Made by a program: the position numbers and the translations under genes. Below are positions 12,286 through 25,368 of a DNA stretch of 64,000 nt, piece after piece. The notes beneath the pieces are model-generated. The model was not told where the DNA came from, searched no databases, and saw nothing but the letters and a program-made list of their open reading frames with translations. The DNA comes from Echiichthys vipera (taxonomy: Eukaryota; Chordata; Actinopteri; Perciformes; Trachinidae): contig OY829648.1 in assembly GCA_963691815.1 (NCBI GenBank), forward strand, positions 27,019,917 to 27,083,916. The letters run 5' to 3'. The stretch's first letter is position 1. Each line of letters starts with the position of its first letter.

Positions 12286-15200
12286 TGACTGCACAAATTG
12301 TTGGGATGGAGATAAAACTTATTCGGTGTCTCTTTGTATACAATTACAATCCCATGAATGTAGCAAAGACCTGATTACACAGGATACAGGTTTCTCTGGT
12401 TTCTCTGTTGTTTCCTCATGTGGTAGCACGGCTCTATATTCAAACACATGTGGTGGACATAATGAAGAGTCATGCAGGTTGCGTTTTCAAATCGATGTAT
12501 TGGCAACCTGCACTTCCCTTCTGTGATACACAGCAATGTCTATCTCCTGTGTAATTTTGCCTCCCGACAAATCATGATATATCCTTCTCCTTTCCACCTT
12601 AAAAACTACATGGCTGAACTAAATAACAGCCTGCAGGATATCTGTAGACCAAACGCTACCACTGAAATGATGGAGCCAACAATACACAAAGCCTGATCCC
12701 CTGAAGGAGGCTTCCTTGTAGAGGAAGAAATGTTTAGAAAGTGCACACGTTTCATGAGCTCTGAGACAGGGGTGGAGAAGAGCCTGTTTGTGGACAGGGT
12801 AGGATGTTAGGAGGGCAGGGAGAAATCGAGTTGCAGCAACAGTCAAAAAAACAGAGAAAATATGTTTAAGTCTGAGACAAGTGGGACACAAAGAGGTGTT
12901 GAAACAGACGGGAGACCAAGTCCAGAAGGAGCCAGCAGGGGCCACTGTTTATGCAGGTGGTTTGGGCACCCTGGTTTCTGACTGAATCAAGGAAATTATA
13001 TACTGTGTATCTTCATGCAGATTGTATAAAAGGCCAAATGCTTGGATCAGGACGTTACAACAATCATACAGTGTCATACGGTTGACCAGTGCTTTTTTTC
13101 ATGAACCACATTTTCCACACTTTCACAAAAACAGGTGCAAATACTTTTAAATAAACATATTCAGATGTGTAGAGAAGACAGAGGAATTTGTTGTTGTCAT
13201 ATGACTTAGAGTAGATGCAGGGAGGTCATCCAACTGTCACCCAGCATGCCACAGTATCATACTAACCCTATTTAAAGCGGCAGAATGATCTCAGCATTAC
13301 AGGATACATCTGCATCTCTTCACAACAGGCCAGTAAGGAGAGGTTGAAAACAAGAAAATAAACAAACTGCTCAGACATTTTAGATTGCAGGAGCTCACTG
13401 AAGTGCAATGACAGGTATCGATCCGGCCAGTTATTTACCAGCCATGCTGTTCGTCTCAGAGGGGGCCAGGGGAGAGAGAGTGGCAGGGCCTATTATTTAT
13501 GAGCGGTTATGTGACAAACACCTCTGATGTACTGAGGGTTACCACTGACCGAATGAACCGACCAATCAACAAACAAATATTAAAAAAGAACATGAAAAAA
13601 AAACACAACCCTTTGAATTTTTGTAATAATTATCATAATATCTGAAACCATTTGCTGATAGCATGTTTTATGTGCTCAATTTCATGTTAGATGGAAACTC
13701 AACTTACCCAACTCAACTTTATAGAGCAACCACAAAGCGCTCTACATGAATAATCATAAACATAAAACAAAACATGAAAATAATAATATAGCAACAACAT
13801 GTAGGATATTGAAACTACTGTATGCACTAGGGTTGTAATGCCAGGAATCAAGATTATAGTATATCCCTGCTAAATCTTTTATCCAGGACAGGAAAAATAT
13901 CTGTGGAAAACTGGGATTTTTAGCATGTGTGCTTACAGTCCAGCTGTGTGGTTAAATGTTGTTTAGAATCACTGTGAATGAAACGAAGGGCAGATCTGTA
14001 ATTGATCTTGTTTTATCTTTACCAGTCCAGAGATGTATAACCTCCCACTGAGACGGTCATGCACTCGTCGATAACCATGTGGACATACTGGACTGTATGT
14101 TGTGTTCAATCCGGCTGCCTAAATTTGCTTCACGTTGCGTTCCTCACACACGTTTGATCATTCGACTTGACATATTTCAACTCACATGGATAGGTGAATG
14201 ATTCAACACAACCATGCTTTGTATGTAATCACGCCGTGTAATTAGCATGAAACACAGGCCTGGTGAACATAATTTAAGAGGAATAATTTATTACTACCAC
14301 ATATCTAATAAATATTAAAGACCATCATTTAAACAATGAGAATAATCTTTAAAAATAACTATTAATTTTTGGGAAAATAAATTCCTTTTGCTAAATTCAT
14401 CAATAAAAGGGCATCATAAAACACCAAGTCAGTTATTTAACATGGCAGGAAAGGCACAGGTGTTACTAATTACATGAACGATGGTTCTGAACCAATGAGT
14501 TGTGTCTGTAAGCCCATAGCAGTGTGCTAGCACTCACAATGCAAAGGTCCTGACACTGGCAGACCTTACTTAACCTTAGTTGAACCTGTGTTTGGCAACT
14601 CAAAATGTCCTCTGTGAGGAGGCCAACAGTAATCCAGCACATATGGTCCCGGCCTTTGTGCTACTCTATATTGAAAAATGGATGGAACTGGGTATGCTCA
14701 GTACGTATTACATGACATTGAACAGCGGTACAAACAGATAGTATTTACAAGGTACAGGGAAGAAGAGGGGTATGACAAACACTAGGGTTATCACATTTTG
14801 CCATACTTGTCATTTATTTATTTTTACACTAGTGGTTGTTTCTTTGTTTTTGTTGAACGTATTAAAAAACAGGATACACAGGAAGTAAGATAACCTATAG
14901 TACTAGGTACTTAGTGGAGAAGGGGTAGGAATGAATTCCTTTTCAAACATACAAAAGGTTTTAATGAGTAGTGCTTCAAGTGTAATTTATTTTTCATATG
15001 TTTGAAATAAAGCATTCATTCATTCATATTTAAAAGTTTTCTTGGGACCTCCTTCTCAAAACATCTATAGCACTACTACTGGTCAAAAAAACCCCAGCTC
15101 TTGGGTTTCATACATCCAACAGTAAATGCTTAATTATGTAATCCACTCTATGGGTTTGTCATTAATGCTAGTGAATAATTAAAAAAAATCTCAATTAATT

Positions 15201-16899
15201 AGTAATCCTTTCATTAATAGCTTCACAATGAAAATGTTTCTATTATTATCTTATTATTATTATTATCGCCTTTGTATAAAAATCATAACTTAATGACATT
15301 TTTTGATGATGATGACCATAAACAGAATGACAATAAATAACCCAAAAAAATGACTTGCTTAACTTTGTACAATTTGACAAACTGTCCATAGCCTTGACCA
15401 TTAATCACTTTAACGTAATAGTCGCACATATTTATCAATACTGCGCCCCCATTGCCCTTAATGGGCATAATTTGTTTTTGTCGCTTGTGGCTATATTTGC
15501 ATTTGAGATTTGTCACAGCACTGTTTTAGGCCCGAAGCAGCTACTGGAAGAGGGCTTTCTGATGCGTTGGCATGAGACAGTGAAACATAAGGAGATCCAC
15601 TTTCCATCACTGAACTCAGGGATCAGGTCAAGTGTACTGACCTTTAGTCTATGAAACATTCAGTAACCAGAGCCTGGGTGGACCACCACCGAACACCATG
15701 CCACCTAACAACATGGTTGTAGGCACAGCAGTAACTATACACAGTAGCGCAGTATGCTAGAGGCATCCAGTACTGAGCATACACACACCATACAGGAATG
15801 TGTGCGGCATGGTTACAAGGTATATCGGTCAACTGATATGAGCCAATAGCGTGAGGGTTTAACTGCCTCGTGTGGTTTTTTCAGGGGTCTCTGCATGGAC
15901 ACTTCCCACGTTACGTCTTTCCATTTCTAATTCTGGTAATAAGAGGGTAGGTGTTACACTATTGTCGATGTATAATAACACTGTGTATGAATTAAGTTAC
16001 AAACAGGACTTTGGTCTTTTGGACTCTTGTCTCTAAAGTCTTGCAGATTATCCGCTAAACCAACAAATGTCTTCCTAACTCACTATTGATATTTTGAAAC
16101 CTCACAAAGTTCAGGGCCGAGTTTAAAAACATCAACATCAAATTGTCACGCACACCCGGACCTGATGCCTGTTGCAGCTTTCAGTTAGAAAAAATATCTA
16201 TGATGTTTGTGTGCATAGAAAATGTCGCCTTCAAGAAAGGTTGCATTTACTGTGTTTACAGTACGAGTCACCTTAAACGACCCACTGCTGTGGTATTCAC
16301 TACTTGGAATAACCACTCATAACCAAAGACTGTATAAAAGAGATAGATGATTTTCAACCGGCTCTGTGTCACTGCAGCGTGGTGAGTACAAGCAGATGAA
16401 CCACTCCAGCACCCGGAGCTACGCACTCACCCATTGGCAACAGTCTGCTTGATGACTCACGTTCTCTAGTATTTAGCTCAGCGCAGTATCATTGAAAAGA
16501 CACTGGTTTAACACTCAGCTCCGCCCTTTTGTCCAAATATGGTCAAATGTGAGCTTACCAGTTGCATTTGAAGCCAGCAAAAATTACGTAAACCGTAAAC
16601 ACCCAAAAAAAGTTTGCTTTACTCAAGTTAAGAGTTGACTTATTCATTGAAAATGACTTGAATTTAAGATTTAAAATCATAATGAACATTGTGCAAAGTG
16701 AGTGTTATTTATGCTTGTCTGTATCCACTTGATTTCTTGAACAGTATGAGAAGGAAGAAAAGACATTCTTGAAAGGGCAGAGCAGCTCACCGGTGTAATT
16801 AGATACCAAGATATGAGTGGGTGTCCTTTTTCAAAATCATGACACATTTTGATTTTAATTTTGCTGTTAAGACAACATCACTGTCTAATAACCTACAGA

Positions 16900-17060
16900 G
16901 ACATCATCGGCCTTGTGAGAAGCTAAATACCTGGATCTCCACACCAGATAGTTGGACCAGTCCCAGCCTGGTCAGATGCGTACATGAACTGATGAAGCCT
17001 CTTGGATGAGAGGTGAAACGTCTTCCTAGACAAATAACGAAGTTGCTTTTGACAGAAAAT
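16900..17060. repeat. Probable retroposon-derived fragment
   Basis: The sequence contains AACTGATGAAGCCTCTTGGA followed by TGAGAGGTGAAACGTCTTCC. I recall this phrase from a dispersed fish retroelement. It is too short for assignment and no ends are visible. Confidence 0.5.
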
Positions 17061-17943
17061 GGCTTGGGGATAAGAATCTGCATGTGTTAATTATATTATC
17101 AGATTCATTACTTGTACCTTTCAGCCTTCACAAACACCAAGCTTTTTATTGGTGGCAGTCATTTCAGCTCTCCACTTAGCATTAAATTGGTGGAAATTGC
17201 TACACCGAAATAGAAATCATGAATTTGTCTTATAAACACGGTCATATTTGAATAGCAAATAAACACATTTTGAGGTGCACAGTGATAACTTGAGGCAGCA
17301 GTTTTTCTGATGTTATGCTAACACTGGTGGTTCAGTAAAAAAAGAGGAGGAATTCTAAATAAGTATTTCTTTCTTTTTCATGTAGCCAGAGGGAAATACT
17401 GTAGATAGGAGTGATGGAAACATACAAAAAAAATTGTTCATGCGCTTTCACTGAGAAATGATTCTATGTATTATATCAATCGCTGATCTGAACCAGTTTC
17501 CTGTGTTTTTGCTTCAAAAAGGTTACCTAAAATTTTGGGACTATTTGTCTATCAATTTGTCTATCTATACATAATTTAGAATAAACATTTAGTCTGTTTG
17601 GAGTAGAACAGAGTGCAATTTGTTTCTATGTACATCTACACAAATAGAAAAGATCACAGGGCTGCAGATAACATGACTTCATCTTGTTGAAGCCCTGGGC
17701 TCTCACTTTGTAGTTGCACGTGGTAACTAGAAAAAACTCTCTGGTAATATACAGCAGGGCTTGTAACTCTGCAATCACTCAGCCTGCTTTTTTAAGAGCT
17801 GCTCATAGTTCTTGACTGTAAGGCAGCTGGGGTCAATAACCTGAGAAGGCACCACGTATGATGTAAACACAGCAAGTGTTTACACCTGATCATCTTTCCA
17901 GGCATAATTATAAGAACAGCTCCTTTGACTGTAATATTTGGAC

Positions 17944-18848
17944 TAGGGCTGCAGGTATCGAAATATTTGTGTAAATAAGTATTCTATGGATCATTCCATC
18001 GATTAATCGGATAAAAAAAATGCAATAATATATATAATGTCTGTGTTATTACTAACCATTACTAACAAATATATGTATTGTATGCATGTAATATATCTGG
18101 GGTAGGCCTATTTGGTGTGGTAACCTAACACAGGGGTGTGTGTGTGTGTGTATGTGTGTTGTAGGCAATACTCTTGCATTTTACCATGACTAAGTTTACT
18201 ATTTAAACAATTCAAAGTGGTGCATATATGTATACGTGACATAAGTGTTTACTCCAACAAGTTTCAAAGACAAATAGATTTATTTCGAAAATGAATAAGA
18301 GATAGATATTATCAGGAAGAGCAACTCACTCTCTTCCTGTTTACCGTAACAACAAGCATACAAAACGTGACTTCCTCAAACCAAACTATAAAGACTGATC
18401 AAGTAGGTAACGTTATTTTTATTATTGTCAGGAAAAACTAAACAGAGAGGCATTCACGAGGACAGCTATGCATTCTCTTCCTATTTCTAACATAAGCAGT
18501 AACTACAGCAGTCGCCAGTTAACAGGGGCACTTGTTAAACCAAAACAGCGGTGCTCGGTGAAGTGGCGTTAACAACGGGCTGCTTTCGGATCAGATGCTG
18601 AATCATCAATGTCGTGCTGTTGCGGTATGCTAGTTCTAGTTTGCATTGGACACATTGTACCTTATTGGCTTCTTTTTAAGTGTGAAATGATCCCAAATTT
18701 TGGACATTCTCTGCCTTTTCCAGATGTAGTGTGCATCCGCAAAAACGACCTGTGTGGAACAATGATCCCTGCACTGAGCAGGCCACATTACATGTGAGAT
18801 AGGAATTAAAAGAATCCTCGAGTTACTCAAGTAATTGTTTCAGCCATA
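17944..18848. mobile_element. hAT-like non-autonomous element, 905 bp
   Basis: The termini are TAGGGCTG at the left and CAGCCATA at the right (reverse complement TATGGCTG), short inverted ends of hAT type. The flanks are ATTTGGAC (17936-17943) and ATTCGGAC (18849-18856), an 8-bp target duplication with one mismatch. Subterminal sequence (TCGATTAATCGG on the left, ACTCAAGTAATTG on the right) is typical of fish hAT elements. A short TG microsatellite lies inside. No transposase is readable. Confidence 0.8.
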
Positions 18849-18956
18849 ATTCGGACACTGCAGAATAAGGACCAAATGACACTTATGTGTGGTTAAGTTT
18901 CCACGCAGAAAAACAAAATCAATAGTTACCGTGAATGCCAAACCTTTCATTTTTGT

Positions 18957-19092
18957 GGAGTGCCCCAATGGTCTATCATGGGTCCCCTTTCATTCTCAAT
19001 TTACATGCAATGTCTGTGAAATATCTTTCACAGACATACAGTAATTCTAACTTCCACTGATATGCGGATAATGATACAAAGTTAATTTTGAA
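18957..19092 (+). pseudogene. LINE reverse-transcriptase fragment
   Basis: The plus strand reads GVPQWSIMGPLSFSIYMQCL from 18957, an altered version of the conserved reverse-transcriptase block GVPQGSxLGPLLFxxYxxxL of non-LTR retrotransposons. About 35 bp later, in a shifted frame, YADNDTKL replaces the catalytic YADDTQL box. Stops and a frameshift show it is dead. It sits between two hAT-like elements. The clade (Rex1, CR1 or L2-like) cannot be settled from so short a piece. Confidence 0.75.
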
Positions 19093-19139
19093 TTCCGTGC
19101 ACAAAATATTTACAAATAAATTTCATTACTGTTTGTTAT

Positions 19140-19266
19140 TTAAGTTACTTTATTCTCAGGTTCAGCTATTACATTTACATACAATGGTATCGGCTCTGTA
19201 TCGAGTATCAACTGATATAAGGTATCGGTATTGAGACTGAAAAAGTTGGATCGGTGCATCCCTAGT
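19140..19266. mobile_element. Terminal fragment of an hAT-like element
   Basis: The sequence ends TTGGATCGGTGCATCCCTAG, the right terminus of a dispersed fish element whose inverted end reads CTAGGGATGCACCGATCC. The preceding 100 bp carry the GTATCGGTATTGAGACTG-type subterminal sequence. I could not find the matching left end. Confidence 0.55.
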
Positions 19267-19321
19267 CCTAGTCCGGGCTCACCAAACAAAAGAAACAACA
19301 ACTTAAAAAGCAAAAGCAAGT

Positions 19322-19440
19322 AGGGCTGGACCTGAATATTCAGACATTTGTTTGTTGGGTAGTTTTTTCCTTTTCGGTATTCGAATATTTGTTTTTTAAA
19401 AAATAAATAAAAATTTGACGTTTTTTTGCTTAACATAGGC
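19322..19440. mobile_element. Terminal fragment of a second hAT-like element
   Basis: It begins TAGGGCTGGACCTGAATATT and continues with TTCGGTATTCGAATATTTG, the start of a common AT-rich hAT-type element. The opposite end is not seen, so the extent is a guess. Confidence 0.5.
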
Positions 19441-19996
19441 TATCAAAAAAGGCGAACTGCAAAAATATGTTTTGCCAGTATATTCTTGTACTATTCTTTT
19501 TAAGTGCACTATTAACCTGTGGAAATAATAAACCCTCTGATGTCGGGCACGAGTGCCTGACACAGACAGCGGCGGGTGCAAGTGAGTCCAGTGCTACCAG
19601 CGGTCACAGCAGCAGGTAGGATCTTATCCATCTCAAGTATTGTTATAACATAAATGTGTTTTGTTTGTAGTTTTCTTTGACAATAGCTGACAGTATATTT
19701 AGAGCTGTGGTTTCATATTTACAGCGCTGTGTCAGACTATAATGAGTGTCTATAATATGTAGGTGTAATTCATTGATGATAAGACACAATTTGGTAACAA
19801 ATGCGTATAATACTGTTAAATGATGCTGATGATTTTACAGTAGCACACAGTTGTTTTTCTGGCGATTAAATGAAGAGAAAAACAAGGTCCACGACCGCGC
19901 ACAGTGATTGGAGTCAGGCTTCAGCTCACTTTATCTTACATATACCCTATAATTTCAGAGAAATTCGCATAGCAGTTGTTAGGAACGGTAGCAAGG

Positions 19997-20018
19997 TATT
20001 TATTTATTTATTTATTTC
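19997..20018. repeat. (TTTA)n run
   Basis: About five tandem TTTA units. A shorter similar run lies near 22848-22867. Confidence 0.85.
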
Positions 20019-23000
20019 TCTATCTTAGATTATGTCTTGCCTCGCTGATAACTGGGTGTTTAAAAATGTCCTGCACTTGAATGACTTCAATTAAGAGATC
20101 CTTATAATTACCCCTTCTGGTCCTAGTATTTGCATTAACAGTCTCTGTGCCTTATCTTGTCATTTTTGACTCAGCTGTGTTTTGGTGCTCAGGTGACCAA
20201 CAGGCTGCGGTCTTGGTATTACTTTTTTAATTGCTATTGTTTGGACTCATTTTACATTTTTTACATTTCTTAAAAAGGGCTATATGAAAAACAGAAATGT
20301 ATCTGTTTTGCCCCAGATAATATGCTGTTGATGATTTTGGTTGATCTGCACAAAAAATAAAAAGCCTGTTGCAGTTTCCATCATGATACCTATTAAATTA
20401 GCTTTTACAAGAATAAACTGGTGTTTAGGATGCATTCCAGTTGCACGGGTCGGATAAATAGATTGCATTAAAATCAGGAATTACCATTTAAATGCACACT
20501 TAATTAATTAATAAACTGTCAAAATCACAATTTCTCTTGTAATGTTTACAGACAGTGAATTGCTTAATTTGGTGAAGTCACAGGTGTTGCTAACTGCATT
20601 CTTTTGGAGATTGGATTATAGTTTTAGGTTTTAAAGACTAATAAGGGTTCATGGCATGCCGCGTCACATCTAAAAATGGTTCTTTTTGACATGTACTGAT
20701 GGCACCATATGCAAATGATCTTGTGCAGGTCAAAAGGCAAAGTGGCCAGGACTGCAAGGCAAAGAAATGTCAGATATTTAAACATGTTTGACAGTTGAAA
20801 CCATCATTGACCTTCAAGGGGGTTTTAACTGGCTGCAGGGATTGAGCAGTTGAAAATAATCTTCCCCTGTCAAACGTCACTCAAGCTCAGCAATAACACA
20901 AGTCATCATCCAGCTTAGCTTTTCTCCCATTTCCAGATAGACGGAGACTCGTGGAAATTGGTATGTTAACCGGCGGCCATGAAATCTGTTAATTTTTTGG
21001 ACTACAATAGAGATCAAACACTGGTGGATTTGCTTAATTAAGTGTCCTTGGAGCCTGTTGATGTAAGAAGCTGTTCTTACACCTTAACTTTACATGCGAG
21101 TAATAACACTTTGTGGGATTGGGTACAAGGTGTCAGGGAGTGACATGGGGTGAGTCGGGGGGCAGAACAGGCAAGCTAATCAGAATAAGTCTAGATCATA
21201 GAATTTCATTCAAGGACTCCATCTTGGACTTCTAATGACACTGACCTTCTATGAATACACTCAATTATGTGGAATTATCGCTTGAAAAAAGTCCTCAATC
21301 AAAGTCACAGACCCCCTACTGAGAAAGTCTTGGGTATTATATAAATCAACATTAATTCTGGATATGTACAAATATGTAAATAGTTCCTTTAATTGACTAT
21401 GTTTTGATTTATTTACACAACAGATGAAAAGAGGCAGGGAGTGATGAAAAGAGGCACAACCCACTTCTTTTGAGTAGATTTATCACTATTTTTAAGAGGT
21501 TATGTCATGTCAAGACATAGGGTCAAGCAGAGTAATGATCATAAAGGCAAAGTTGACAGATTTTGCTTGCAGTCTAATCTTGGTTTTAGAGAGTCTGGTT
21601 TATTTTGGCATTTATGAGCGGCTGTACTGGACACAAATGAATAGAAAATCAGATGAGAGCCAAGGTTTGGACACAAAAGTTTTAGGGTAGGGTCGGGTCA
21701 AACATGATGTGACACCACAGAGTCATTTACAGCGCATCATCTGGCTGAAAGCATGCATATGGAGCATTACGTTTCCCAATATGTTTCAAAGCATTCAAAT
21801 AAAGCATGGGGGAGGGAGGCACAGAGCCCATTATCCTGCTACTGTGTATCCTTGGGAAAGAAAGACAAATATATATAGCTTACACGCTATATCTGTAAAA
21901 TTAGAGATTTGCTTTTATCTTAAATCAAAGAGATGTTCACAAATCTATTAAACGCCACCTTTTGTTTTTTAATAATGTATCATACTGGGACCAAAGCGAG
22001 CTTTTCAAGCAAAATGTAGACTTTTGTTCTAAACAAATATAATTAGAATTATTTTTAAGATACTCCCTGCAATGTTGAAGCTAATTTGTATTTAGCAAAG
22101 TACAGTCCTTGATGAATTATTCCCAAAGGCTGGGAGGCCCAGTTTGTATTTTGAACCAGCATAAAATCCTTGAATTAAAGAAAACTCAAGGGCCTTGCAC
22201 TTTCCAGAGATTGTCGACGGCTGGATGCATTGAGATTAGAATAACTGTCTCTGTGGCATTGACTACTCTGTTCTAAGGGATGACAGTATTTTGTAATTCT
22301 TCTCAGTCACGTAGAGTTCTATTAAAAGGTCCAATGTCTTACAATTCTTTTGAAGGCTTGAGGCCAGGCCTATGACAGTCTCATATTGCTCTTGCCAAGA
22401 TTTAATATACTTTAATGCTTTTGAAACATATTCTGAATAGGTTTTTGTGTTACTGGGTCTTCAGTTCCATGTGCATTAAATGGTACACCTACGCCATTGT
22501 TTGAGAATAGACTCTAAAAATGTCAAAGTTATTTAAAATGTCAAAACGATTTACATTTATCATGTCCTTGATATCAGACAGAGGAAGACAGAAACAGGCT
22601 TCTCATTTTAACCAGCAACGTTGTCAGCTGTTACAAGCAGATTTTATCAGCTGTAGCTAACCTGCTAACTTAGCTAATGTTAGCTCCATGAGTCGTTTGA
22701 AATCACTGTCTACTGCATCTTTTTTTAAAAACCACAACCCTTTAAAAGGTGCTAAAAGAATGCTGCTAAAGCTTCATGTCCCAGGCAAAAAAGCCATCCT
22801 CACCAGCTGATGATCCATGAACAGTATTGTTCTTGTATTGCAGTGTATTTTATTTATTTATTTATTTGGATCTCCTTTAGCTACTAGAAACAGGAACAAG
22901 TTGTGACCCGTTGCAGTTGAACTCGAAAGTCGGAATTTCCAAGTTCCCAGTTGGAGATCTCTCAGAGCCCAACCTTAAAATACAACATGGCGGTGCCAAG

Positions 23001-24270
23001 CATCAACAGTAGTTAAAGCAGTTGGGATACACTGTTTATTCTCACTGTCTTATTTGTGTTTCACTTAATAATCGTTCACAAAGTACTGTCATCTGTGGAC
23101 AGGTTGCTAACAATAGATAACCTAAATATAAAAAATGTCCACCTTTTAACTAAAACGTGATCATCTCGGGTGTGACAAGTTCTGAGTTCCAACCGGAGGT
23201 AAATTGAAAGCAACATTGGTCTTAGGGTTATAAGTACAATAAGGACATAAGCCTGTGAGGCTTTCAGCTTACATGTTCATATTTCCCAAAAACTTTTAAT
23301 GATACAAAAGAAAATAGGATGAGGATATAGGATAAGGTAGGTAACAATCGTTGTCTACAGTTATGTTAGATGGGATTGCTGTAGAGTAAACACATAAAGT
23401 CTAATAAAGAAGCATGAGAGAGCTGCTAATGGATACCCTAAACTCTGAGAGCACCCAAGATTGTCTTCTACACAGTGTGTGTGAGTCTACACAGCTTTTT
23501 TTAAGCAGAATACATGAAGCTATGAAAGGACAATCACCGTTTGGGGGAGGGCATTAATGAATGGTTAATTGTCTGACCTAAAGATCATTTAATCTTGGCT
23601 GACAAAATCATAACAGTGCACACATCAAGTACTTAGAACTACACAGTAGCATAAAACATAACGAATTGTGTGTTTACCTTAAGATTTTTAATTTTGGACG
23701 AGTTCCATCTTAACACAATGAATGAAATGATTGTTTGAGAAATCAAAAATAAATGAACTTAAAATAAGAAGCTTGGATTTTCAATGCACAGTGGGTAGAT
23801 ATATACAATACGCATGAATATGAGCTGCTATTTATGAGATAAATGAAATCAGATGGTGTAAACCCCCAACAGAGAATTTCTTTCAAAAATTCATGAAGGT
23901 TAAAACAATGTTTATTCTGAGCTTTTCTATTCAGGAAGGCAAAGATCTCCCCATCGCATAGCCATCTTATGCTGTACAAATGTATGCATACTGCACACAT
24001 ACACACATTTACAGTACATCCGCAGATTTAGTCATCAAATACTATATGACATGACTGATGAGGGATTATTTGGCAGATTGATGAAGTTATTCCAGTCATG
24101 TAGATGTTGTACTGTAGTAAACCAAAGCTCATTATTTACCTTTTCATTTTACGTGTTTAAATCCTCAACCATTGTCAAATCATTTTAGTAGCAACTAAAA
24201 GAACAGAGTTTTGGATAAAAGTACCAGAAATTAGTTTTCTTCCCATGTCTTGGCTCAGTCTTTGAGCTAG

Positions 24271-24620
24271 ATGAGCTCAAATATCCCAGAGAGGTTTGAA
24301 GGCGGACTGCTACGCTTTCGTTTTGACAAGAGCAGGTTGAGGTGGGTCAAGTACCCAATCAGGATGTCTCTCAGACTCATCCCTGTGGAAGCATTCCAGG
24401 GATATCTAATTGGGAGGAAGCCTCAGGGCAATCCTAGAACACGTTGGAGGGATTAAATATCCCAGCTGCCCTGTGAGCGCCTCGGGATTCTCCAGAAGAA
24501 GCTGGGAGACATGGTTGGGGAAATGGATGCCTTGGCTAGTCTACTAAGCCCAATGCCCCTGTTCCAGAGCATGAGATGAGAAAGGAAATTATGAAAATGG
24601 TAAACGGATGGATGGATTAA
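24271..24620 (+). pseudogene. 3' end of a LINE (non-LTR retrotransposon)
   Basis: The plus strand encodes RFRFDKSRLRWVKYPIRMSL and then GRKPQGNPRTRWRD, followed after a stop by QLPCERLGILQKKLGDMVGE and a tail of repeated GGAT ending near 24617. This GRxPxGxPRTRWRD...ERLG arrangement is the usual C-terminal end of the second ORF of an abundant fish LINE. Stops and losses show it is dead and strongly 5'-truncated. It may be RTE-related, but I do not assign a clade. Confidence 0.75.
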
Positions 24621-24771
24621 TGGGTGACTGATTGTTGCTTGTGCCACAACTACAGATTTCTTTTTCTATGATCACAAATTTGTTGAGTTTTTTTCCATCG
24701 ATGTTAATAGTAACTAAAAAATGATGGCAATTGATCAAGTATGTTGTAGGTGTGATGAAAAACATTCTTAC

Positions 24772-25368
24772 CTTTGGTGGAACAGCTGGTCCAGCATTGT
24801 AGGGAACCAGGCTTGGTGGTGGATCTGTGATGAAGGTCTTTCTGGGGCCTGGAGGTTGGTATGCTTGAGCGTGGGTTGGCTCAGGTCTCCTGGAGCTTAA
24901 GCCACCGACTTGAGGTACTCCTGGATGGTGCTGTTCTTGATATGCACCCTGAGCCATCTGGGAGAAGCCCGGCTGTGGCGGTCCATAGGCAAAGTCGGGA
25001 CCTTTGGGTTGGGCAGGCATGTACTGGACCTGTGCAGGACTGCGAATGGGTTGCTGGCCAAAGTGGTGCCCAATTGGCGCTTGATGCTGGGGGCCAGGCT
25101 GGGCAGACCTCACCTGCACATTAAAGGTGGGCTGGCTTGGGGTTGAGGCTGTTGCATAGGAGGCTGGAACAGGCTGAGGAGCTGTGTGGCTTTGAGGCTT
25201 GGCCACCGGGCTGGCAGAAGAAGGGGGGATTGAAGAGACCCCCCCAGGAGCCTGAGGTTTAGGCGTAGACTTCTTGGTGGCAGTCAGAGGTGGCTGGGTT
25301 GGAATGACCATGCGCTTGTAACCAGTCACTGGAGCACTGGGGGTGGAGGCTGCTGAGGAGCCAGAGTT
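24772..25368 (-). CDS. lpp: LPP exon D: large proline/glutamine-rich linker exon
   Basis: The large fourth LPP coding exon is 597 nt (199 codons, phase 0-0). The acceptor is TTGTTTTTCAG at 25371-25369 and the donor is AAG/GTAAGA at 24771. It starts NSGSSAASTPSAPVTGYKRM and continues with the family landmarks VIPTQPPLTATKKSTPKP, PVPASYATASTPSQPTFNVQ and GPRKTFITDP, ending AGPAVPPK. The composition is rich in Pro, Gln, Ser and Ala, with no predicted globular domain. It forms the long flexible linker between the N-terminal actin-regulator-binding motifs and the C-terminal LIM domains. The middle is diverged from mammalian LPP (a GHHFGQQPIRSP / YMPAQPKGPDFAYGPPQPG region), which is normal for this linker. 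No stop or frameshift interrupts it, so the gene appears intact. Local GC content is clearly above the surrounding intron. Confidence 0.96.

Larger units (their letters stand above)
5974..24771 (-). other. lpp: LPP intron D-E (18.8 kb)
   Basis: The intron is bounded by a GTAAGA donor at 24771 and a TTCTCAG acceptor at 5974. Position 6000-8850 is unremarkable AT-rich intron. A dispersed repeat lies around 8870-9125, and 9130-16890 holds only short repeats (CAA run, A-runs, a possible repeat near 13715-13800). A repeat fragment lies near 16900-17060. A dense cluster of hAT-like elements and a LINE fragment occupies 17944-19450. A LINE 3' end lies at 24271-24620. I saw no other gene. Confidence 0.85.

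Noticed and set aside
22913..23215. Possible MITE with GTCGGAATTTCCAAGTTCCC at one end and a loosely similar GAGTTCCAACCGG at the other
   Set aside because: The inverted ends are too diverged and no target duplication was found, so I do not claim an element.
24861..25146. Plus-strand open frames overlapping LPP exon D
   Set aside because: They are antisense shadows of a GC-richer, proline-rich coding exon and show no protein-like features of their own.
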